Source of the DNA: an uncultured Lachnospiraceae bacterium | GTDB lineage: Bacteria > Bacillota > Clostridia > Lachnospirales > Lachnospiraceae | NCBI GenBank assembly: GCA_910577785.1 | Contig: CAJTNT010000058.1 | Location: forward strand, 1 to 19,273 | Reading direction: 5' to 3' | DNA length: 19,273 nt | Shown: one piece after another, positions 14,760 to 19,273 of the stretch | Position numbering within the stretch: the stretch's first letter is position 1 | Layout: each line of letters opens with the position of its first letter | Program-made: the position numbers and the translations under genes | The notes under the pieces: generated by a model | The model's database searches: none | What the model was told of the DNA's origin: nothing | Seen by the model: the letters and a program-made list of their open reading frames with translations, nothing else

Positions 14760-14963
14760 TTACAAGTACCTCCATAAAGTCTGTAAATATCCATCCGGCA
14801 CTTGCCGTAAACTGAAAATTGTTTCCTTACTTGGAGGTAAAATGGGAACGAGACTTGCGTACACCAGTTCTTTTGCAAGATTGTGTACGTTTTGGCCACT
14901 CAAAAAAATGGGCTTAAAAATATGGATTTTCAGTGGAAAACCGTGTGTTTTTGTAGTATTATA
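14760..14963 (-). promoter_or_regulatory. structured leader and promoter of the restriction-modification operon
   Basis: Read on the minus strand, a perfect TATAAT lies at 14963-14958 with a poor -35. The leader of about 190 bases holds three inverted repeats. ATTTTCAGT (14926-14934) pairs with ACTGAAAAT (14811-14819), and CGTACAC (14858-14864) with GTGTACG (14883-14889). TACCTCCA (14767-14774 on the plus strand) pairs with TGGAGGTA (14832-14839). The last pair covers the methyltransferase ribosome binding site. The repeats are seen; regulation by them is inferred. Confidence 0.5.
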
Positions 14964-14980
14964 GAATGGGTAAAATTGAA

Positions 14981-15024
14981 GCGGGCATTTACAGGAACGT
15001 ACACATTTCTGTAAAAATGCCCGC
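14981..15024 (-). terminator. terminator-like hairpin directly after the resolvase gene
   Basis: GCGGGCATTT (14981-14990) and AAATGCCCGC (15015-15024) are exact reverse complements. The stem continues through ACAG/CTGT after a two-base bulge. It abuts the resolvase stop codon and is followed on the minus strand by TTCAATTTTA. Confidence 0.65.
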
Positions 15025-15633
15025 TTACAATAACTTGGCTTTTTGGTAAATTTCTGCCCGGTAACGGAATGTAGACAGTGGCATACCGCATAGTTCCGCC
15101 GCTGCCGTTCCAGTAACTTTCCCGGATTTCCATAGCTGGTAGACTTCATGAAAGTTCTCCGGCAGGGGGCTTGGAGGCCTTCCGAAGCGCACACCTCTGG
15201 CTTTCGCCGCTGCGATCCCTTCCGCCTGCCGCTGCCGAATGTTTGTCCGTTCATTCTCCGCCACAAAAGACAGCACCTGTAATACAATGTCGCTTAAGAA
15301 CGTTCCCATCAGGTCTTTGCCCCGCCGGGTATCCAGAAGTGGCATATCCAGCACCACAATGTCAATCCCATTCTCCTTAGTAAGAATCCGCCACTGTTCC
15401 AGTATCTCCGCATAATTGCGTCCCAGCCGGTCTATGCTTTTAATATAAAGCAGGTCATCCTTTTTCATCCGCCGTACCATTCTCTTATAAGCCGGACGGT
15501 CAAAATCCTTGCCGGACTGCTTATCTATAAAAACATTCTTTGTCGGGATAGCCAGTTCCTGGAATGCCAGCCTCTGCCTGTCCTCATTCTGGTCACGGCT
15601 GCTGACCCGGATATATCCATATATGTTCGCCAT
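15025..15633 (-). CDS. small serine resolvase/invertase (Tn3-resolvase family)
   Basis: 202 aa from the ATG at 15633, the usual length of small serine recombinases. The catalytic domain begins YGYIRVSS with nucleophile Ser11 or Ser12, then DKQSGKDFDRP (37-47) and SIDRLGRN (66-73). The long E helix is LSFVAENERTNIRQRQAEGI (121-140). A C-terminal helix-turn-helix (about 168-197) binds DNA. GGAGGG lies just before the start; upstream residues in the open frame (to 16098) look non-coding. It likely resolves dimers or acts at sites in its own upstream region, where two palindromes with a shared core lie (15825-15853 and 15898-15926). It differs from the large recombinase that would move the element. 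Confidence 0.92.
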   Translation of the reverse strand: MANIYGYIRVSSRDQNEDRQRLAFQELAIPTKNVFIDKQSGKDFDRPAYKRMVRRMKKDDLLYIKSIDRLGRNYAEILEQWRILTKENGIDIVVLDMPLLDTRRGKDLMGTFLSDIVLQVLSFVAENERTNIRQRQAEGIAAAKARGVRFGRPPSPLPENFHEVYQLWKSGKVTGTAAAELCGMPLSTFRYRAEIYQKAKLL

Positions 15634-15967
15634 AGTTCCCTCCTTCCTGCCGTACCGGAAGAGCAGTTCCGGGATCTGGCAATATTTCTTTTCAACATTT
15701 CCATGATACTTTATGCCCCTGTCATACCAAACAGCTAAAATAGTGGCTCTGCACCCGATAGTTTGGACACAGGCCGCCTGATATTCAACACCATTTTGTG
15801 GCAGCATATAGCACTGGTAACAGAGTGGTGGCGGACAAAATGTCCGCCACCACTTTACAGGGATTATCAGATACAAAATCTGGACTGCCATTTTTTCAAC
15901 GTGAACGACAAAATGTCGCTCACGTTCTCTGCCTATAATAATGAAACAGGCCTTTCTACATTTGTCC
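15634..15967. other. resolvase upstream region with two similar palindromes
   Basis: No gene is credible here. Two hairpin-forming palindromes share the core GACAAAATGTC. GTGGTGGCGGACA/TGTCCGCCACCAC (15825-15837, 15841-15853) is perfect. AACGTGAACGACA/TGTCGCTCACGTT (15898-15910, 15914-15926) has one mismatch. Their centres are 73 bases apart. They could be resolvase binding sites, operators or leader hairpins of the resolvase mRNA. Confidence 0.6.
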
Positions 15968-16273
15968 TCATGCAATATCCTGTATGGCCTTAACCGGCTG
16001 GAACCCATGCTCTTTTGCATAAGCCCTTGCCGCTGCCCGGCGTTCTTCGCTGTAGGGTGGCACAAGCCGGATAGACAGCCGGGATTTATCCAATACATAG
16101 GTCACGCTGCCTTCCGGCGTGGTTCTCTCCAATCGGCACAATAGCGGATACTTACGGCTGAACTCCGCCAGCCTGCGCTTCAAATCCGCATTAAACGTAT
16201 AAACACTGGCCTCAGATTCCCCCTCATTGAAGTTCACGATTGTTTCTCTCTCATATTTAGACAGCTTCTTCAT
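15968..16273 (-). CDS. conserved small protein of clostridial mobile elements, function unknown
   Basis: The product is 101 aa from the ATG at 16273, which has GGAGG about seven bases upstream; five residues further out have no ribosome site. It begins MKKLSKYERETIVNFNE, followed by an apparently alpha/beta body (a strand-like SVYTFN, a helix KRRLAEF, a strand VTYVLDKSRL) and a basic helical tail EERRAAARAYAKEHG. I recall similar short proteins encoded beside HTH genes in integrative elements, but no function. Its start overlaps the end of the upstream gene by 17 bases, so the two are probably coupled. Confidence 0.75.
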   Translation of the reverse strand: MKKLSKYERETIVNFNEGESEASVYTFNADLKRRLAEFSRKYPLLCRLERTTPEGSVTYVLDKSRLSIRLVPPYSEERRAAARAYAKEHGFQPVKAIQDIA

Positions 16274-16601
16274 ACATATCCTCCTCACGATTTGTGCTTG
16301 ACTCCACAGCCTTCATAAATTTCTTTGCCCTGAAATATCCTCCCATCTCCATGCGGAGATGATGATAGAAGCAGGAATGCCAATCTTTGGAGCCTTCCGT
16401 TTCCATTTTCCGGGCAAGTGCCAGCAGCCAGCGCTTCGCTTCCTGATCCACGGTCAATGAAACCAGCCACTTCAGCCTTGTAACCGTATTGTAGTAATCC
16501 GGGCATCCATATACATACAGCACTTTCTTTTCTCTTATATCCAGCTTCATAAATACCTCCGTTTCTGCCGTCCTTGCGGCATTTTCCATTCTCTTACTCA
16601 T
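16257..16601 (-). CDS. conserved small protein of clostridial mobile elements, function unknown
   Basis: 114 aa from the ATG at 16601, which directly follows the stop of the HTH gene (TAA then ATG) with AGGAG upstream. A second ATG at 16550 has an even better site (GGAGGT five bases before) and would give 97 aa beginning MKLDIREKK, so the start is ambiguous. The body is helical (TVTRLKWLVSL, KRWLLALARKME) with a His-rich stretch CFYHHLRME. It has no membrane segment or known domain. It forms a three-gene minus-strand operon with the HTH protein and the protein at 15968-16273. Role unknown. Confidence 0.75.
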   Translation of the reverse strand: MSKRMENAARTAETEVFMKLDIREKKVLYVYGCPDYYNTVTRLKWLVSLTVDQEAKRWLLALARKMETEGSKDWHSCFYHHLRMEMGGYFRAKKFMKAVESSTNREEDMYEEAV

Positions 16602-16820
16602 TTACTGCTCCTGCACATTCCCGGTGCCTTTTGCCATCCAGTCAAAAAATGCTTTCTTACTGACTTTAATCAGCCTGCCGCTCCTGAATGCCGGGAATCC
16701 CGGCGTGTGAACCAGCTCATAGGCGCTCGCTCTTGAAATTCCCATAATGCGCCGGATGTCCGATACATCCAGAACCAGAGGGAGATCATCATAGTTTTTT
16801 AATTTTTTGTTGTCGCTCAT
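16602..16820 (-). CDS. excisionase-like helix-turn-helix DNA-binding protein
   Basis: The product is 72 aa from the ATG at 16820, preceded by GGAGG; the longer frame to 16913 has no good site. DVSDIRRIMGISRASAYELV followed by PAFRSGRLIKVSKKAFFDW is the MerR/Xis-type winged helix-turn-helix seen in excisionases of integrative elements: a helix-turn-helix, then an arginine/lysine wing. It probably binds DNA at the element ends or its own promoter and favours excision by the large recombinase. Its gene heads the operon with the two small proteins. The divergent intergenic region holds imperfect 17-base repeats that could be its binding sites. Confidence 0.8.
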   Translation of the reverse strand: MSDNKKLKNYDDLPLVLDVSDIRRIMGISRASAYELVHTPGFPAFRSGRLIKVSKKAFFDWMAKGTGNVQEQ

Positions 16821-17163
16821 TTCCTTGCTCCTCCTTATATTTGAATTGATAAAACCTTGTTCTTCATTTGAATGTTTCCTGTCGCCGTTCTGCCTACCAG
16901 CCGTTATCCTCAAAGCCCCATTCCTGCGGCGTATCCCGTATTGGCACGCTCCCCGGTTTCCCAGCTCCCGGCGCTGCTTCCCCTCACGGTCATATCACTG
17001 TCAGACGGTCATTCACTTGTCAATGTACTGCATGGTACGAAATTACCATGTGCAATCATCATATCGGTTTTTCCTTGACGAACACAATACTTATACGGTA
17101 TCATGAGTGTAACGGATATAACTAAATTATAAAATTACCATAAACATTAGGGAGATTAGAAAA
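16821..17163. promoter_or_regulatory. divergent control region between the excisionase-like and zinc-finger genes
   Basis: No gene lies here. Two imperfect direct repeats, CGGTCATATCACTGTCA (16988-17004) and CGGTCATTCACTTGTCA (17007-17023), have a 19-base period. A perfect CATGGTA/TACCATG inverted repeat follows at 17032-17050. On the plus strand TTGACG (17075-17080) and TATCAT (17099-17104), 18 bases apart, form a plausible promoter for the downstream gene. Confidence 0.5.
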
Positions 17164-18210
17164 ATGGAAATGGAATTCTTGCGGAATGAACCGTGCTATG
17201 ACCGTATCCTGCTTGTCCTTTCACTGGACAGGCAGAAAAAGAAAGAGCGCATCCTGATCGGCGAGGAACTGCAGATCCGCTTCCGCCTGCGGGGAAACAC
17301 GGATACCGATGTCCTGTGCGATGTGACACGCCCTCTGGGGACTTTCCTTGCGGAGTTTGAGCATGATCCAGACGGGGAATGGAGCCGCCTTGGGCTGGCA
17401 CCGCTCCGGGAAGCCCTGCACTCCAACCGCTGGAAGCAGCCTGCACTGGAACAGTCCGCCGGGGAGTTTCTGTCAAAAAAATATCTCACCGGCGACCCGG
17501 TGAGGATGTATGCGGCATTCCGTATCTGGAACGATTATCTGCTTGCGAGAGAACCGAGGGAGAGGGCGAAGGCCTGTGACCGTTTTATGGATAAAATGAG
17601 CCGCTTCACGCAAATGTTCCAGGAAAGAAGCCCGCTCCGGTTTGACCCCGACACCGGAAAACCGGAGCGTTTTCAAATCTCCAGCCGGGTGTTCGGCACT
17701 GTACCGGCGGAAGAAACACGGCTTGACCTATGGTATCCGGACAATAAACGCAATACGGAGTGCGTTGCAGCCTATGCATCCCTTTATCCGATAGTCACCT
17801 ATTACCTGAACCGGCTGAATGACTGGGGGCTGCATTTCCGGAAATGCAAGATATGCGGACGGCTTTTCCTTGCTGAAAGCCTGCGTTATGAATTGTGCAG
17901 TGACAAATGCCGGAAAGCACAGGCACTCCAGAATAAGCGAGAATTCGACGAAAGAGCCAGGGATAACAATTATGATCTGGTCTATAAAAACGAGTGCCAG
18001 CACTGGCGCAACATTATTAACAAGGCAAAAAAGAAGCCCGGCCTATCGGCTGACCGGCTGGAAAAAATGCAGGCTGCCTTTGAAGCGTTTAAGAAAGAAG
18101 CCCTTCAAAGGAAAAAGGCAATCAAGACAGAAAAAGCCAGCCCGAAAAATTTCACGGACTGGCTGTACCAGCAGAGCAGCATCCTGACTGATCTGCTGGA
18201 AGAATCCTGA
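17164..18210 (+). CDS. zinc-finger protein resembling DUF6076, function unknown
   Basis: 348 aa, soluble. A four-cysteine zinc finger lies at 228-249 (C228-x2-C231, C245-x3-C249, in KCKICGRLF and CSDKCRK), much like the CGNR-type finger. It is followed by a basic helical region (250-330) with QHWRNIINKAKKK. The N-terminal 200 residues are mixed and unrecognised. Similar proteins, which I recall as DUF6076, are frequent on gut Firmicute elements. The cysteines and basic tail suggest nucleic acid binding. The ATG at 17164 has AGGGAGA upstream. It is the only plus-strand gene in the right part, with its own promoter, convergent with tnpV. A regulatory or defence role is possible but unsupported. 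Confidence 0.75.
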   Translation: MEMEFLRNEPCYDRILLVLSLDRQKKKERILIGEELQIRFRLRGNTDTDVLCDVTRPLGTFLAEFEHDPDGEWSRLGLAPLREALHSNRWKQPALEQSAGEFLSKKYLTGDPVRMYAAFRIWNDYLLAREPRERAKACDRFMDKMSRFTQMFQERSPLRFDPDTGKPERFQISSRVFGTVPAEETRLDLWYPDNKRNTECVAAYASLYPIVTYYLNRLNDWGLHFRKCKICGRLFLAESLRYELCSDKCRKAQALQNKREFDERARDNNYDLVYKNECQHWRNIINKAKKKPGLSADRLEKMQAAFEAFKKEALQRKKAIKTEKASPKNFTDWLYQQSSILTDLLEES

Positions 18211-18211
18211 C

Positions 18212-18259
18212 CGGGCAGCTTCTGAAAACGGTATTGTACCATTTTCGGGAAACTGCCCG
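18212..18259. terminator. long imperfect stem-loop between convergent genes
   Basis: CGGGCAG (18212-18218) pairs with CTGCCCG (18253-18259). The stem continues inward through GAAAA/TTTTC and GGTA/TACC with a few mismatches to a TTG loop, about 20 pairs in all. It starts two bases after the zinc-finger gene's stop and lies before the tnpV stop. It lacks a T-run, so termination is inferred from position. Confidence 0.5.
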
Positions 18260-18284
18260 CCGGGAAACAGCAAAAATTATTCAT

Positions 18285-18662
18285 TTACACATAGATCAGT
18301 TCTGCACGGACGATTTCTTCCGCACGGCTTCGGATAGAATTGCAGCGGCGCACCCATTCAAGCTGGTCATCCGCTTTCAATTCCTCTGTCACACCCTCAG
18401 CGACCTGCATCTGCTCTGCAATTCTGTCCAGCCGTTCCTGTGCCTGTTCGTCCAGGTCAGCAAGATATGTCCATAATTTTCCAGTAAGAAGCAAGCTGCT
18501 GTAATATCCGGGGCGGTTTTCTTTTAAATACTTCTGGTGCATCCGCCCCCAACGACCGATAGGGCGATTTTCCTCCGGCAGTGTCAGCATGGGGATATAG
18601 TAATCCCCGACAAGAACATAGTCAATGCCGTTCTCATGTGTGTATTTCGGCAATTTCTCCAT
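18285..18662 (-). CDS. tnpV: TnpV family transposon protein
   Basis: 125 aa. The family pattern is recognisable: an N-terminal GDYYIPMLTLPEE, then IGRWGRMHQKYLKENRPG, a helix LLLTGKLWTYLADLDEQA, and a C-terminal EEIVRAELIYV. TnpV is encoded in Tn4451-type mobilisable transposons; its biochemical role is not established. AGGAGGT lies six bases before the ATG. The surviving tail of another gene ends 16 bases upstream, so tnpV was probably the downstream gene of an operon that the insertion sequence has now interrupted. Its presence supports calling this a Tn4451-like element. Confidence 0.85.
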   Translation of the reverse strand: MEKLPKYTHENGIDYVLVGDYYIPMLTLPEENRPIGRWGRMHQKYLKENRPGYYSSLLLTGKLWTYLADLDEQAQERLDRIAEQMQVAEGVTEELKADDQLEWVRRCNSIRSRAEEIVRAELIYV

Positions 18663-18678
18663 TATCGACCTCCTGTAT

Positions 18679-18843
18679 TCAATTATTCAGAATCCAGCTG
18701 ATCGTGTCCCTGTCCATGTGAAATTCAAGGCAACTGAACTCTTCACCAACAAGTATGTCATATCCTTCATATCGGCAGGCATCCTCGCAAGCAGTCTGTC
18801 AACCTCCTGTGTGCTTTTTCCCAGGGCCTGCCTTATGCGCTTA
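18679..18843 (-). pseudogene. truncated gene remnant upstream of tnpV, cut by an insertion sequence
   Basis: Next to the IS end, one frame reads KRIRQALGKSTQEVDRLL and on to LARMPADMK. A different frame then reads YEGYDILVGEEF and FHMDRDTISWILNN, ending with TGA at 18679-18681, 16 bases before tnpV. Both stretches look protein-like, so a single-base shift near 18760-18780 plus loss of the 5' part by the IS is the simplest explanation. The family is not recognised. Confidence 0.4.
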
Positions 18844-19273
18844 GGAACTGTCGCAAAATAAAATGTACTATTTGAACCCACGTATTACATAGTTCCATGA
18901 TTCATTTGGCCCAACTGCTTCAATATCAATTCTGCTCATCATTTCATCATTTGCTTTTAAACCAGTCTGGTATGTATTTCTGTCAACAACACATTTCACT
19001 TCCAGACCTTTGGCCGTAGTAGTTGATGAGATCAGGTTGACAATGGTATTGATATCGATCAGCGGTTTCCCTGCCCAGTTTTTTGTTATATAACAAAACA
19101 GGCGGTGCTCAACCTTGTTCCATTTTGACGTGCCTGGCGGATAATGGGAAACATGGATTTCCAATCCGCTTTCCTGGGCAAACAGTGCCAGTTCGTATTT
19201 CCACAGACGCGTTCGCCATCCGTTGCTGCCGCCACCGTCACAGTTTATATACAGTTTTTGGGCATCCGGGTAT
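18844..19273 (-). mobile_element. insertion sequence, ISAzo13-like, right part outside the window
   Basis: The transposase's 3' end lies 24 bases inside a likely IS terminus, GGAACTGTCGCAAAATAA at 18844-18861. The terminus is inferred: the neighbouring gene remnant breaks off here and the motif precedes a transposase stop. The other end and the target duplication are beyond the window. Confidence 0.55.
18868..19272 (-). CDS. ISAzo13-family transposase, C-terminal part
   Basis: The frame is open to the window's right edge, so the N-terminus is missing. Of the first in-frame methionines none is a real start: codons upstream of 19164 are conserved transposase sequence. Visible motifs are KLYINCDGGGSNGWRTRLWK, with an aspartate of the DDE site, then HVSHYPPGTSKWNKVEH with the final glutamate, and NWAGKPLIDINTIVNLISSTTT. 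These match the ISAzo13 (Rhodopirellula-type) DDE transposases as I remember them. The protein cuts and joins the IS ends. The visible part is intact to its TAG stop at 18868. Confidence 0.85.
   Translation of the reverse strand, partial: YPDAQKLYINCDGGGSNGWRTRLWKYELALFAQESGLEIHVSHYPPGTSKWNKVEHRLFCYITKNWAGKPLIDINTIVNLISSTTTAKGLEVKCVVDRNTYQTGLKANDEMMSRIDIEAVGPNESWNYVIRGFK

Noticed and set aside
14842..14964. Plus-strand 40-codon frame with GGAGG upstream
   Set aside because: The spacing is only four bases, the GGAGG is better explained as the anti-ribosome-site arm of the minus-strand leader, and the product resembles nothing.
14760..15287. 175-aa minus-strand frame overlapping the resolvase and operon leader
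   Set aside because: It is Cys/Arg-rich out-of-frame translation of the resolvase followed by leader sequence; no ribosome site or family resemblance.
15634..16098. N-terminal extension of the resolvase frame to 16098
   Set aside because: The added 155 residues are unlike any resolvase, run through palindromes and into the neighbouring gene, and the ATG at 15633 has a clear ribosome site and the standard family start.
1..19273. tRNA or rRNA genes
   Set aside because: I saw no tRNA-like cloverleaf with TTCGA-type arms and no rRNA sequence while reading; a covariance-model scan was not possible.

Overview
The window looks like accessory DNA from a low-to-mid-GC Firmicute, most likely a gut Lachnospiraceae/Clostridiales-type host. 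This rests on TTG/GTG starts, strong GGAGG ribosome binding sites, a Tn4451-like gene set (large serine recombinase, TnpV, small excisionase-like HTH, MobV-type relaxase) and the closest remembered families. No taxonomic search could be run, so the host is an inference.

Left region (1-4300, plus strand, AT-rich). A 5'-truncated gene with a possible TOPRIM-like DxD motif is followed by a compact plus-strand cluster. Its genes are a ComEC-like metallo-beta-lactamase (MBL) fold hydrolase, an unrecognised 184-aa protein translationally overlapping it, a second MBL hydrolase with a C-terminal domain resembling the AGS-C nucleotide-sensor domain of CBASS cyclases, and a four-helix membrane protein. 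It ends in a strong hairpin terminator (4272-4293). The layout (two hydrolases, a sensor-like domain, a membrane protein as putative effector) suggests an uncharacterised nucleotide-responsive defence cassette. This is the best candidate for a new system here.

Mobile element backbone (4303-9886, minus strand, GC-richer). It encodes a 552-aa large serine recombinase, a small TnpW-like protein, a VapE-type P-loop ATPase, a CHC2 zinc-finger primase and a MobV/Pre-type relaxase. The first acts in integration/excision, the ATPase and primase in replication, and the relaxase in mobilisation. Upstream of the relaxase (9925-10128) lies a run of palindromes, including five GC-rich ones at about 25-bp spacing, which is the best candidate for an oriT region.

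Cargo (about 10178-14960, minus strand, AT-richer than its flanks). It is a four-gene restriction-modification operon: C5-cytosine methyltransferase, PLD-type NgoFVII/NgoAVII-like endonuclease, Z1-domain ATPase and Vsr mismatch endonuclease. It begins with a roughly 190-nt leader containing nested inverted repeats, one of which can mask the methyltransferase ribosome binding site. It ends with a U-rich terminator.

Second backbone part (15025-18662). It holds a small serine resolvase preceded by two palindromes that share one core, two small conserved transposon-type proteins and an excisionase-like HTH protein (minus). A divergent zinc-finger protein resembling DUF6076 (plus) and TnpV (minus) follow. 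At the right edge an ISAzo13-like insertion sequence has cut into a gene whose tail survives just upstream of tnpV.
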